Positions 11,318-22,909 of a stretch of DNA of 64,000 nucleotides are shown here, in pieces. This DNA comes from Melampsora larici-populina 98AG31 (taxonomy: Eukaryota; Basidiomycota; Pucciniomycetes; Pucciniales; Melampsoraceae), in assembly GCF_000204055.1 (NCBI RefSeq), contig NW_006768869.1, positions 60,366 through 124,365 on the forward strand. Reading direction: 5' to 3'. The notes beneath the pieces are model-generated. The model made no database searches. It worked only from the letters and a program-made list of their open reading frames with translations, and was not told the origin of the DNA. How positions within the stretch are numbered: the first letter of the stretch is position 1; each line of letters opens with the position of its first letter. Made by a program: the position numbers and the translations under genes.

Positions 11318-11697
11318 TGTAGGGTTCGTGTTTGAACCTTCACTAGACACTTCGGACGGGACGCTGTGAGGCACAGCAGGGGTTTCTAGAACCCAAGAGA
11401 TCTGATTTTAATTACTAAACCAACGAGAACGCAACCTGGTTCCGAAGGATAGAGGGCGGTAATCAGTCCCGATATCTCTCTCTACGGACTACACGACTGA
11501 TAATGAAAGAAAAGAGATAAATGAGAAATGGCCATACCTGGTTCCGAAGGATAGAGGGCGGTAATCAGTCCCGATATCTCTAAGGAACCAGTCATCGGAT
11601 GGAATGACAAACAACTATATAAATGAAATAAGCTTAAGTCTAAGTATTAATATTTAGATGTATGTAATGTGATTGTGTAATGACCACAGGTCTTACA
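11318..11697 (-). repeat. 3' LTR of the gypsy element (left copy)
   Basis: Plus-strand ends are TGTAGGGTTCG and GTCTTACA. It contains a 45-bp internal duplication beginning CCTGGTTCCGAAGGATAGAG, seen twice about 110 bp apart, which is also present in the other LTR. Confidence 0.93.
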
Positions 11698-11712
11698 GTC
11701 TCCCCTCTTTTA
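11698..11712 (-). promoter_or_regulatory. Polypurine tract
   Basis: The minus strand reads AAAAGAGGGGAGAC directly next to the 3' LTR, the expected position for the plus-strand primer of a Ty3/gypsy element. Confidence 0.75.
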
Positions 11713-12107
11713 AAAGAATTCGAGCCGCCTGGACTAAAAAAGAAAATTATAACATAAAAAAGAACCAATAGAAATATTTTTAACAGAACAGTTGAACTAA
11801 TTGAAGATGAGTTGAATATAACCAGTATAATAATTTGAAATATAGCACAAAAAAAGAAAAAGAGAAAAGAAAGAAAGAAAGAAAAAAAAGAAATAATTTG
11901 AAAGAAACGAGAAAAAAGGGAAAAGAAAAAAACTTGATGTGAAGTTGGAGGTCGGGTCTTGGTATCGCCTTGAGTATGCGCGCTAATTCATCGTCTAACC
12001 TGGTGGAGCAAGCGTCGAAAAGGTTGTGCTCACAGAGTGGCCTAGGTGTTGTTTTTTTGATGATTTTTGCGTAGTATACTACGGCGGTGCATACAAGGGA
12101 GAGGAAC

Positions 12108-15100
12108 TTACTTCCGTACCCTTTCTGTCAACGTATTGACCCCGTCCTCCTTCCTTTCTACATAAGCCTTCACTTTTGAAACATGGAACACATTGTGTCT
12201 CTTGTCTCCGCTTGATAGTTCGAGTTCCACATTTTGTCCGTGATTTGATGACTTGATGACTCGGTATGGACCCTCGAAACGCTCTTTGAGTTTATTAACG
12301 CCTCCCTGATGACGGCCTCTCCAATCTCCCGAGTCTAACAGCGCCCACGAGTTTGGCAGTAGTGGCTCAGCGGTGCGACAGTTCTTGTTGTGTTGTAAAG
12401 CCTGTTGGACCCTGCTCGCCCAGAGCGCGTCTCGAGCCGCGAGCCACGTGTCTTGTCGATTGTCGAACCATTTGGTTAGCGCAACTGGGTCGGAATCGTC
12501 AGGTTGTCGAGTCGATAGTACGCGTTGTTCTTTGCCGAAGATGAGTTCAAAAGGGGAATTCCCGGTAGCTACGTTGACTGCTCCATCGATCGCATATTCT
12601 ACAGCTCCTAACGATTCTAGCCATTTTCCTTGTCGCTTAGCAGCAAAGGTTCGTAGTATCTGTCCAACAGTTCGGTTCGTCCGTTCACTCCTCCCATCTG
12701 CTTGAGGGTGGAACGCCGTTGTCATATGGAACGCAGTACCACACCGTGACATCAAGGCTTTCCAGAAATTGGACGTCCAAGATTTGTCGCGATCGCTAAT
12801 GATTGATACTGGCGATCCGAAAGTGCCGATCCAATTAGAGAAAAACCTCGAAGCCGTTTTCTCCGCCGTGTCTGATTGTCCACATGGAATGAGCTTTGTG
12901 AATCCAGACAATCGGCAGGTGCAAGTTAATAACATATCATAGTTATTGGCCTTGGGCAATGGTCCCACGAAATCAATTGCTAGACATTCAAGTGGAAGAT
13001 TGGGTATTGAAGGTGTCAACATTTTTCCCACTGGAGCTTGTGTCGGTCCTTTTGTCCGTTGGCATACATCACAGGACTGTACAAACTCCTTCACGTCTGA
13101 TGCCATGCGTGGCCAGAAAAAATCACGCCGAAGATCCGCGATGGTCTTGAGGTAACCTAAATGCCCTAATCGTAAGTGGGTCTCATTTACCAGATCATGT
13201 CTTAGATATTTGGTATAAGGAATGTATAGCCTGTTCTCAATGAACAGTAGTCCTTCCACAATCGTACAGTCGTCGCGTAAAGGAAGGACTGAAAGGATTG
13301 AGCTATAGAAGGAGTCGGTATGATACCCATCTTGAATACGTTTTCGTACTTGCGGTGATAACGTCGGGCCGGCTTCAATCAGTGCTGCTACGCATTCTAT
13401 GCCATCTTGCTCCACCTCGTCTTCTTCATTGTCTTTCCTTGACAGCGCATCCGCCACACAATTGTCTTCACCTTTCACATACTTAAACTCTACATCAAAA
13501 TCAGCTATTGTTTCAATCCACCTCGCTTGTCTTCTACTCAAGGTTCGTTGTTTCAGGAGGTACGTCAAGGAGTGATGGTCGCTCATTATGTTAATCTTCA
13601 TACCTAACAGCAGCATTCTCCACTTGTGCAGCGCATGTATGACTGCCAATAATTCTTGCTCATGTACCGGATAATTTCGTTCCGCTGGCGTCATTTGTCG
13701 TGATTCATATGCGATAGGTGATGCACGTTTCCATTCTTTTCCTTGAAATAACGCCGCCCCGAGGCCATGTCCGCTTGCGTCAGTGAATAACCAAAGAGGG
13801 TCGTCGGAATCAAAATCTATATTTTTTAAATAAGGTAATGAAGTCATAAGGCGTTTGATATTAGTGAATGCATTATCTTCAGCTTGTCCCCATTTAAAAC
13901 TGGCCGGGTCAAGTTTTGTGCTCGTTAACGGTGTTAGTTTGTTGACATGTTTTTCTAGCCCCCAGATGAATTTTTTCATCCACTGGACTGTACCCAGGAA
14001 TTTCTTGATCCCTTTTGCTGACTTCGGTGTTTTCCAATTCAACACTTGTTCTATTTTTTCATTATCTGCTCTAATACCGTTGGCTGAAATCCAATGTCCT
14101 AAAAACTTAATCTCATCTTTAAACAACTTCGTTTTCTTCTTACTGCAATAAAGATTTGCTTCTCGTAACTTCTGAAGCACCATGCGTGTGTGCACCGCAT
14201 GTTCTTCCGGCGAATTCGAAAAGACCACGATGTCGTCAAGATATACAACACAGATGGAGTTCAATAGTTCACCTAATGCTTCTTCCAATCTCCCTTGATG
14301 AGTGCTTGGTGCATTGGTGAGCCCCATCGGCATCACACACCATTCGTAAAGGCCCCATGGTGTCTGTACTGCTGTTAAGGGGATGTCAGCCTCTCTCATT
14401 CGAGTTTGAAAGAAGGCGTTGGTGAGATCGATGATTGAAAAAAATTTTCCACAAGCTACCAGCCTGACCAACCTGTCGACATTTGGTAGTGGTGCGCGGT
14501 CCCTCACGGTCAGGCTGTTCAAGACACGGTAATCACATACCCATCTCGGAAGTTCGGAAGGGTCCTTCTTCGGTATAATTAAGCTTGGTGACGCGTACTG
14601 ACTAGTTGATCGTCGGATTCTCCCAGCTGCAAGGTGCTGGTCGACCAGTTTTTTCCACGCATTCATGTGTTTTGGCGGGTAGTTGTACTGCTTTTCGTTG
14701 ATAATTGCATCGGGGTCTTTTAAAATGATTTTGTGTCGTATTCTTGAGCTTTCATTCTGCAACTTCTCAGGGAAAGATCCGTCTACAAACAATCCTTCCT
14801 CCTCTGCTTCATCCGATACCGCTGGTATGTCTGCAGGAAATAAGTCATGAAACTCCTCAAACATCTCCACTTCCAGTCTCTCTTTCTCACTTAAAATCAC
14901 ATGATTCTCTCGCTCACTCAGCTTCTTCTCCCAGCTCGTATCATACTCTCTCCGAGGCTCAGTGATGCGCGGAATCGAAACTTGGTTAAGTCTTTCATTT
15001 AATTCTTTTAAAACTCGATAATCAAAGATTTTCATTCCAGTACGTTCACATACAATAGCTCTTTGGTGAATAGAAACAGAAAGTTGAAAAATATTAAAGA

Positions 15101-16946
15101 ATGGCGTCCCCAGTATCATATCAAAATCACCTCCCACATCCCCCAGCTTGCAATATGTCCGATCAAAGCTTTTACCCGAAGTAGGTTCCAGCAAATCGAA
15201 CGTGGTAAAGTGAGTTAGGGATGGTGCCGGTGAGTCGGTGTTGACGGCTAGGCTAAGCTGTGTAGGTCGCACTAATTTTCGCTTTCGCAGCTTAAAACGC
15301 TCGACCGCCTGTTCTGTAATTAGGTTGACCTCAGCACCAGGGTCAGCCAGGGCTTTCAATTTCATGCCACGATATTCGAATTCAATGATAACGCGCGGGG
15401 GTTTTGGAGATTCAAAGCACCCTTCTTCTTCTGCCAGGTCGAGTTCCTCATCTAACGCTTGTAGTGCAGCAACCGAGGCCTCGTCCAATTCTGGAAACTC
15501 TGAAGCTGCCGCTGCTCGAGCATAAGAAGGTCCTGGTCGTCCTGCCGGGGGCTGAGTAGCTCGTCCCGCTGAGGACTGACTAGATAAAGGAGAGGATCGT
15601 GCTCGAGGAGGGACATAGTTGGCTGGTTTCGGTGGCGCTACGTAGCCTGGAGGAAATCGAACCTTCTCTCTGACATACGGACCTTTACATGCCCTGTACT
15701 CACTGCCGCAGTATCCTTTGCAGAAATGACACTGCCCAATCGAGTCGCGGTAAGAATGAATCTTCCAGTTGAACTCTTCATCACTTAATCGAACTGAAGT
15801 ACTAGGATTGGCGATTCTGGAGCGATTTTGCGACGTATTTTGAATGTACGACGGTGCAGTGGGTCTAGTCCTCTTGATGATAGCGTGAGAGGCAACCAAG
15901 GAAGCATATAAGGTTTCACACTGATTTTCGAAGGTGGAATAAGTGAAGTCCTTGGTCTGTCTTGAGAACCCCCAGAGTTTAACAGCGGTCTTTAGTTCTT
16001 CAACCATTCCATATTCTACAAAGGTCGCTAATTGATGATCGTTTATGGTGATCGTGTGGAAGTTAATTAAGATCTGAATTCCACGAGCTCTGGAACTATA
16101 AGTGATAAAGTCCTCGTACGGCGACATCTTCAGATGTTGGGCTTTTTCAAAGAGCCGACTGTTCCAATCGCTGGGTAGGCAGGAATCAAAAAGTTGAACG
16201 AGAAATTCTTTCCAGGTACCTTTGATAAAGCGATCAAAACCGCCTTCATAGAAAGCGTGGGCGTTCGGTTCCTCAAGAAAATTCCCAACTAGCGTGATTC
16301 TATCTTTATCCAATATGACACCTTTGGTGCGGAAGAACGTCTTCAGAGACGAGTACCATAAAAGAAATGGTTCTGATTCTCGGTAAGGCCCTTTGTATAC
16401 GGGTCCGTCTGATGTTCGGAATTTCGTGAGATCAATTCCTCCGTCAGACTTAGATTCCTCTGGCATAGAAGTCGACTGAGATGAATCCTTTGGGATAAGT
16501 AACTTCGTCATGAGGTCCTCGAATTTCTCCATTCGGCGATTACTAGCAATTTGAGATTCGACGATCGCCTTCATAAGGTCCGAGTCCGCGTTGCTCGACG
16601 TGGTTTGTTGTTCTGGCATCTTTGGAAAAGGTGTACTGGACGTGTTCTTGCGCGTAGGAGATGGCGGTAAGGATGAAAGCGGGGAAGACTCGTCGGATTC
16701 TGGCAAGGGTGGTAGGTTGTGACGATCGACACGAGCTTGGACTGGTGTAACTGGCGGTACGAAATCTGTACGACTTCTCGATGGCGTAACTGGCGGTGCG
16801 CTTTGCGCTGTGGCTTGTCTGGCGGTGCTGGCGTCTAGTTTAGAGAGTCGTATTTCGCGACGATTAGCTCGGATGATAGCTTCGGGGTCTGGCAAGGGTA
16901 CTGGCGGGCCTTTCTGAGTAGGTTGAGATGATTGTTGTCTACTCAT
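12108..16946 (-). CDS. Gag-Pol polyprotein of Ty3/gypsy element
   Basis: Single 1612-residue frame without stops, so gag and pol are fused. Residues 1-400 are gag-like, with Pro/Ser-rich ends around a capsid-like core. A Cys/His cluster near 404-420 (CHFCKGYCGSEYRAC) takes the place of a classical CCHC knuckle. The aspartic protease motif near 534 reads ADPGAE, where DSGA or DTGA is usual, so protease activity is uncertain. Reverse transcriptase has YLDDIVV near 900 and RNase H has LFTDASG near 1053. Integrase has an HHCC zinc domain (HLRLGHLGYL ... CDVCQ, 1245-1290) and D, D, E in LAIDFVG, ISDRD and RSERTNR. A GPY module near 1560 follows, and there is no chromodomain. Apart from the protease residue it looks competent. 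Confidence 0.93.
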   Translation of the reverse strand: MSRQQSSQPTQKGPPVPLPDPEAIIRANRREIRLSKLDASTARQATAQSAPPVTPSRSRTDFVPPVTPVQARVDRHNLPPLPESDESSPLSSLPPSPTRKNTSSTPFPKMPEQQTTSSNADSDLMKAIVESQIASNRRMEKFEDLMTKLLIPKDSSQSTSMPEESKSDGGIDLTKFRTSDGPVYKGPYRESEPFLLWYSSLKTFFRTKGVILDKDRITLVGNFLEEPNAHAFYEGGFDRFIKGTWKEFLVQLFDSCLPSDWNSRLFEKAQHLKMSPYEDFITYSSRARGIQILINFHTITINDHQLATFVEYGMVEELKTAVKLWGFSRQTKDFTYSTFENQCETLYASLVASHAIIKRTRPTAPSYIQNTSQNRSRIANPSTSVRLSDEEFNWKIHSYRDSIGQCHFCKGYCGSEYRACKGPYVREKVRFPPGYVAPPKPANYVPPRARSSPLSSQSSAGRATQPPAGRPGPSYARAAAASEFPELDEASVAALQALDEELDLAEEEGCFESPKPPRVIIEFEYRGMKLKALADPGAEVNLITEQAVERFKLRKRKLVRPTQLSLAVNTDSPAPSLTHFTTFDLLEPTSGKSFDRTYCKLGDVGGDFDMILGTPFFNIFQLSVSIHQRAIVCERTGMKIFDYRVLKELNERLNQVSIPRITEPRREYDTSWEKKLSERENHVILSEKERLEVEMFEEFHDLFPADIPAVSDEAEEEGLFVDGSFPEKLQNESSRIRHKIILKDPDAIINEKQYNYPPKHMNAWKKLVDQHLAAGRIRRSTSQYASPSLIIPKKDPSELPRWVCDYRVLNSLTVRDRAPLPNVDRLVRLVACGKFFSIIDLTNAFFQTRMREADIPLTAVQTPWGLYEWCVMPMGLTNAPSTHQGRLEEALGELLNSICVVYLDDIVVFSNSPEEHAVHTRMVLQKLREANLYCSKKKTKLFKDEIKFLGHWISANGIRADNEKIEQVLNWKTPKSAKGIKKFLGTVQWMKKFIWGLEKHVNKLTPLTSTKLDPASFKWGQAEDNAFTNIKRLMTSLPYLKNIDFDSDDPLWLFTDASGHGLGAALFQGKEWKRASPIAYESRQMTPAERNYPVHEQELLAVIHALHKWRMLLLGMKINIMSDHHSLTYLLKQRTLSRRQARWIETIADFDVEFKYVKGEDNCVADALSRKDNEEDEVEQDGIECVAALIEAGPTLSPQVRKRIQDGYHTDSFYSSILSVLPLRDDCTIVEGLLFIENRLYIPYTKYLRHDLVNETHLRLGHLGYLKTIADLRRDFFWPRMASDVKEFVQSCDVCQRTKGPTQAPVGKMLTPSIPNLPLECLAIDFVGPLPKANNYDMLLTCTCRLSGFTKLIPCGQSDTAEKTASRFFSNWIGTFGSPVSIISDRDKSWTSNFWKALMSRCGTAFHMTTAFHPQADGRSERTNRTVGQILRTFAAKRQGKWLESLGAVEYAIDGAVNVATGNSPFELIFGKEQRVLSTRQPDDSDPVALTKWFDNRQDTWLAARDALWASRVQQALQHNKNCRTAEPLLPNSWALLDSGDWRGRHQGGVNKLKERFEGPYRVIKSSNHGQNVELELSSGDKRHNVFHVSKVKAYVERKEDGVNTLTERVRK

Positions 16947-17173
16947 GCACGCCGATCGTTGTGGGGTAGTGGTGAGAGAATTGAGAAAGTAACGTCCACG
17001 ATGTATATTAAGTCAATACAGTCGTGGCGCATTTAAAGTTGAAGTGTTGAAAAAGGTATGAATGAATAGAGGGGTGTTTTGGGTTTTGATTGAATTGATC
17101 GATTTCAGTTAAAGTTTTTTCAATTGAGTCGATCGAACTTTTTGATCTCGGTATGGGTTTGAGAAAAAAAAAG

Positions 17174-17553
17174 TGTAAGGTTCGTGTTTGAACCTTCACT
17201 AGACACTTCGGACGGGACGCTGTGAGGCACAGCAGGGGTTTCTAGAACCCAAGAGATCTGATTTTAATTACTAAACCAACGAGAACACAACCTGGTTCCG
17301 AAGGATAGAGGGCGGTAATCAGTCCCGATATCTCTCTCTACGGACTACACGACTGATAATGAAAGAAAAGAGATAAATGAGAAATGGCCATACCTGGTTC
17401 CGAAGGATAGAGGGCGGTAATCAGTCCCGATATCTCTAAGGAACCAGTCATCGGATGGAATGACAAACAACTATATAAATGAAATAAGCTTAAGTCTAAG
17501 TATTAATATTTAGATGTATGTAATGTGATTGTGTAATGACCACAGGTCTTACA
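17174..17553 (-). repeat. 5' LTR of the gypsy element (right copy)
   Basis: Starts TGTAAGGTTCG and ends GTCTTACA. It differs from the left LTR at about position 5 and about position 115. The target duplicate GATAC follows at 17554. Confidence 0.93.
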
Positions 17554-19115
17554 GATACCCCCCAATACCCTCACACTCAATGAAACAAAAGTCAATTCAA
17601 CAAATGTGCACCCGCTACATCACATAATCTGAGCGAATCAAATCGGCTACTCACCCCAAGTGATCATAACCCTTGGCCAACTCCACCACCACCAACTCAT
17701 GATAGTATCCAAGCTTCTCACGATGATATCAAGGCCACCTCAATCTCTGTTGATTCACTGGCGTCAACCATGTCTAAGTTCACTGACCGACTCCGCAGCA
17801 TGACACCACTTCGTCGCCAGGAAGCCCTAATGAAGATTTCAGCTATCTTCGATGAAGAGGCCACCCCTCCTATCTCACTTATGCCGGCCCCTGACCCCGT
17901 AAGTGTAAGCTAGTCGCAAGTCATGATTGGCAAATATGCTGAGGGTTATTCTCATTCTCACATAGCTTGAACTTCACACATTCATGAGGAATATTGAGCA
18001 CTCCCCTCCCAAAGCACAAGACGTCACGGATGCTCAACAAGAGCGTACAGTAGACTCAGTAAGCATATTATTCTATCTTTACTCAACCGAAACCATGTTC
18101 TCTTTCTGGTACTTACGAATCGTATGTACTTTACAGATCGATAGCTTCATGGAGGGATTATATAATTGCTCTCCTGATGACACCAACTCGACATTCAATC
18201 TGGAAGACCTAATCGTCAGTCAACCCACCATACCAGCGGCATCACCTATGCAGCAGGATAACACTTCTATGGCCTCTCCACCACAGTTGCACTTTACACC
18301 CCCGATCCAAAACATTCCTTCACCACCACTTCTATCAGCTGAAACCTCGCTACCCCCACCTCAACCACCACTTCTATCACCTGCAACCCCGCTACCGCCA
18401 CCTCAACCAACTCCAATGGTCACTCGCAAACGTGCCCGAGAGTCGAAGAAGCAAACAGAAAATCAAAAAACTCTGCCCGTACTTATGGCAAAATACAGTT
18501 TACACTCATGGCTGGAACGTTATGTGATCGAAGTGCGAGAAGTGGAAGGTGATGGCCACTGTGGATTCCGCGCCATCGCAGTTTCTATCGGTCGACACCA
18601 GGACTATTGGCATCAAATCTGCCAAATGATGCAGGATACAATCAAAAGCATACCAGATTCATTAGAGTGTACCTTACCCAAGACACGCGCCTGATGCCTT
18701 GCTTGACTAGACACAAAGAAAGCAAATGTTGTAGCTCAGCAGAAATATTGGCTCAGCATGCCCAGCTGGGGCGGCGTGATAGCTACAACCTTCGATCGGC
18801 CAGTCATATAATACGAACCTGGTCATTCTAGTCAGATGTATCTCCCCTACCTCACCCCCCCAAACGCGAACCCTCCAATTGTACTTGCCTGGGCAAATCT
18901 CCACTTCTGTTCCTTATTGCTAGACTTCACCCTACCTAACTTCCCTGCCCCACGGCTTTGCCCATCATGGCGGTGTTTCAAAGAAGAAGAAGCCTCAAGC
19001 TGGTCGGCCGCTTGGGAGCCGCTCATTCAAGCTCACGCTGCGGACCTCAAGACTTGCAATAAAAACCGACGCAAGAAGACTGCTCCACCACCTGTGAACT
19101 TGACCTCAGATTGAC
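17554..19115 (+). pseudogene. OTU-protease half of the split FAR1-OTU gene
   Basis: Continues the gene cut at 11317. After TGA at 17581 the same frame runs on (NRLLTPSDHNPWPTPPPP, then DRLRSMTPLRRQEALMKIS) to a GTAAGT donor near 17899. Further exons lie near 17967-18058 and 18137-18694. The last encodes VEGDGHCGFRAIAVSIG, the OTU box with its catalytic Cys. In the same frame, after stops at 18692 (TGA) and 18704 (TGA), comes PSWGGVIATTFDRPVI. A TAA follows at 18809, then VLAWANLHFCSLLL, which carries the expected catalytic His, and a Trp-rich tail to 19115. OTU proteases cleave ubiquitin-type conjugates. Four in-frame stops plus the gypsy insertion make this a dead copy. The working-looking relative is at 36621-38819. 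Confidence 0.72.
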
Positions 19116-20238
19116 AGCTTAAAATGCGGCAATATGTCCAGTTCTCACAATAACGTTCGATACCATAACAAAACAGGTGACTGAGTTCAATTCATTACAC
19201 AATACCTTCTGTAAGCCTTGCATTTAACTCCTTACCAATTTGTTACATTGTGCTGTCTCCATTGTTTTACAAGAAACTTTATTATAAAAGAAGTTTATGA
19301 TTGTACAAGAAGTACAGTATTGTGACATTACTTTTATAATATCTTCTAACTGGTGGTTTATCCTGATTTTCATTAAATTGTTCATTTCTTTGCTCTACAT
19401 GAAATGCATCAACCTTCAAGAGACATGACAGAAAACAAGCCAAGCAGTTGGCGGACATTTAGTCAATCATACTTCTCCGTTTAAGAAGAAAAGAAGACCG
19501 GCAGTTCTTATCTTACCAAATTGGCCTAACAGGCTAACAAAATGTCGTCAGAAGGACGTCAGAAACAAGCAACCATGTTACATGTGTTGTAACCATTGTG
19601 ATCTCACGTGTATACTACATAACTGACTATGTACACAGAGTACAGTTGCCACGTGTCCGTTCGTTTGGCTCTACACAAGTTGATTTGAACTCCCCAAACT
19701 TGGCGCGTGCTTCCTCTTCACCGACTCTCATGCATCGTTCAGTAAGTTCTTCTGTTCACTATCTCTAATTTGTGTATAACCATAGAGACTAATCTTTCAA
19801 CTGTTTCTGTTGAAATATAATCTCACTAGCCTGATTTTACAGTCGCTCGATCGGTCACTGGAAGAACCAACCAAGGCGTCTTGTGTTGAACAATCAAAAA
19901 TCAAGTAAAGTAAGTTCTTCATATATCTTATCAAGGAAGGCAACCCTTTCGTTCAGTACTATACCATCCGGATGGTATGATAAGCAGCCGATTAGCCAGG
20001 GAGCACGCGACCAAGTTTGTCGGTGACGTGGATGGATACGCTTCTGCAGAGCTTGAAGTCCACCCACCTTTGAACTTGGTCGTCCATCACCTGGCTGGTA
20101 TGGTACTGCTTTCATTCTCATCTTGATTAACCATTAACCCATTAACCAGAACCATTATTTTTGATCGATACTGGTTCAAATCGCATAGACCCATACGGCT
20201 GCAGACTAACTTCCTACATACATATCTGATCTTCCAGC
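19116..20238. other. Spacer between FAR1-OTU and TET/JBP genes
   Basis: AT-rich. A short ATG exon candidate near 19730 (MHRS before GTAAGTTC) and another stretch ending in a GTAAGT-like site near 19914 could be untranslated first exons of the next gene. Nothing else is supported. Confidence 0.4.
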
Positions 20239-22663
20239 ATGTCATCACGAGGCCAAATGTCCACGGATATGGATACTGGATGGGCCACGCGTAGGCGGGA
20301 CAAATTTCCCATCTCGGGTGAAACGTATGTTATATTTCAATATAATTTGATACAAACTGACTGAAATACCAAGTTTCCCGATATGGCATACAGCAACGAC
20401 ACCTCCTTGCCAGGTGTAACATTCATATCCGACCTTCTGAAAGGTATAGACGTCAAAAGACAAACCAGTTTTACCGATGAGGATGTGAGTTTCAGAACAT
20501 TCCACTCCATGCAGGCGCAATATCGGCTCTTTTGACTCACACTTGCATCATTCTTCATCATACCATCAGCTGCCTCAGCCATTCCGAACCCCCAAATCCT
20601 ATGCACACGTGCCTCATGAGTATCTTGCACCGGATGGCTTCCCTAAGTCAGAGCAGTGGCTGAATCCTGCTTGCAGATTCGCCATTCTAGGGAAAACTGA
20701 AGGTACAGGAAGAGGAAGACTAGTGTAAGTACCGACTGATTTATCTACTCATAATGGTTATATGTATATATTACTGATATGTCTTTCGCATGTGCCATGC
20801 CTTCAGTCAAAGAGCTCTGAACTTTTATCGAGAACAAGGGTACGAGGGCGTACCAGATCCTATATTGCAAACCGAGAGAACATCGGTCAAAGGCAAACCG
20901 TGAGTAATAGCATGTCATGTCATGTCATGTCATGTTAAGGTTGCAAAGTCCGACTGTTAACACGTTGATGTTTTTACAGGAGACATGCTGAACGCGCTCG
21001 CAAGCGCACAGACAAACGGGAGAAAGACCAGTCGGCCAACTCACTTAACCGCCAGGACAAAACCTTTGATCGCTCCTTTGCTCGATTCGATGATCCAATT
21101 CTACCTTTTGAAAATTATGATCGCTCTATGGAAATTGTATTCAATTGCTATACCATAGTCACCCATGGTCGGGGACAATTTGTGGACTGAGGCTCTAAGA
21201 AACTAATATGTACCTTCGATTTTGACGACTTCGATTCTATGACTTCAAACAAACGCGACCTGCATCAAAAGTATGTAGACACTATATTGATGGCGACGAA
21301 GCTCTTCAATAGGCTACCGCTACCGAAGAAGTCCCCCCCTTCGGTCTTCACCTCTGAGGGACCCAATGAAGGTAGCCACCCCATTACGTCCTCTCTGACC
21401 GAAAAAAACTGTCCGGGGACTTCAGCCTTGCATCAATCCGGCGATTCTTCTCCTCTCTCTTCCCTCCCTGGTTCTGATACGGAGGATATGGATATCTCTA
21501 AGAGTTTCAACCGGTCTCGCCCTGACATAAGCACTCAATTGGCCTGGGCATGCGATGCATTGAGCAAAGATGAACCTACTGATTATGGTATATCAAGGCC
21601 ATCATCCCCTTTATCCTCGCTGGCGGAGTCTTTTTTGGCGCAAATGCAAATCTGTGTGCCATCATCACCTCTGTCTTCACCGCCGAATTCGGTGTCGGCT
21701 TACATGGAAGTATCTGATGACGAAATTGCTCGACCGGATGACCTGCGGTTCATGTTGTCATACCCTTCTCCGGTATCTTCACCTCTATCTTCGCTTCTTT
21801 CATCACCACTATCCTCTCTTCCTGCTTCGGATACGGACGATCTAGACGATATGGAGGTTATGGAGGAGCCAAAGCAAGAAGCAACTAAGATAACTGTGCA
21901 AAAGCGTAATGGGAAGCCAACGACCAATGGGGCTCTGATCAATGGCAAGATGTATTGTTTTGGCCAAACGGTTGGCTATTCCAGCGATATTCTGATTTCA
22001 CCATACATACCCATCCAAGGTTCTTCTCGATTGCTATACAAGAAGTTTCTTGCCAACCTCCCTGACTTCGGCGCGCGAATTGGTTCAAGATATCAAGATT
22101 TTTGTGACCAAGGTTTCATCATCGCACGCGACGCACTCAACAGACTTCACGCACCATCCATGACTTCGACCTCTAAGTATCAACCTTCCGGTCCTCATGA
22201 CTTCGCATCAAATATGGCATTTACTCTTCTGAATTTCTACAACAAGCCACATACTGACAACGATAAGGGCAAAGTACACTGTCTGTGGTACCCTATCGAC
22301 AGTGAGAGTGGCAAGATTGTTACTGATGTGGAAGGATTTGCACTTGAGGGTGGCTGGCTGATATTCCCCGAATTCCGATTCGCCTTCAACTTTGGCGCCA
22401 AATCTGCGGTTCAGATTTCTTGGGACAGTAAAAGAACTTTTCATCATACTCTTCCCTCAAAGGAAAAAGACGATCTGAATAAAGATGGCAAAAAAGTCCA
22501 TTACACCCGTCTCGGGTGCTCCTCGCAGATTACTCAAAGAATGGCGCGTGCCAGTGCGAAACTAGGTACCAATGCCCAATACAATTATAAGTCCAACTGC
22601 GAGCGTCATTTGAGGGACTGTGACGACATTTTGGCACTTGATGGGCGCAAATGGTCCAAGTAA
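20239..22663 (+). pseudogene. TET/JBP-type 2-oxoglutarate/Fe(II) dioxygenase, one in-frame stop
   Basis: Multi-exon gene from an ATG at 20239 (MSSRGQMSTDMDTGWATR). Small exons with plausible GT/AG sites lead to a long last exon from about 20980. In that exon a TGA at 21188-21190 interrupts one otherwise continuous frame that runs to 22663. After a Ser-rich region with many SPLSS repeats (about 21430-21840) comes the catalytic double-stranded beta-helix. It has NFYNKPHTDND (the metal-binding HxD), ALEGGWLIFPEF, FNFGAKSAVQISW, RTFHHTLPS (distal His) and GCSSQIT near the C-terminus. This is the pattern of basidiomycete TET/JBP proteins, which oxidise 5-methylcytosine or thymine in DNA. The N-terminal half is poorly conserved and exon borders are approximate. 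The single TGA would remove the catalytic domain unless it is bypassed or the gene starts downstream at 21239. Confidence 0.75.
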
Positions 22664-22909
22664 TGTAGTAACGTGGTGAGTACATTTCTTGGCAATTAAC
22701 TGGGGATGGTTAATGGCACTGGACTGATTGAATACATATTTGCTGTCAATGGTTGGCGGTCACAAGCCAAATGAGGGTTATGGGTTATGAGCTGGCCAAA
22801 TTGTTAATTTGAACAAATAACAAACTTGAGGAAACATACTGTTTGTAATGGGTGAGATAGAATACTTTCGATGTGCGGAAACAGACCAAGCAAATCTATA
22901 GCATAATCA

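Larger units (their letters stand above)
11318..17553 (-). mobile_element. Ty3/gypsy LTR retrotransposon, nearly intact
   Basis: Two 380-bp LTRs (TG...CA ends) flank one long gag-pol frame on the minus strand. GATAC is duplicated on both sides (11313-11317 and 17554-17558). I count two differences between the LTRs (both G/A), so the insertion is recent. A purine tract on the minus strand abuts the 3' LTR. No convincing tRNA-complementary primer site is seen next to the 5' LTR, where the minus strand reads a T-rich run. The element lies in the FAR1-OTU gene. Confidence 0.93.
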
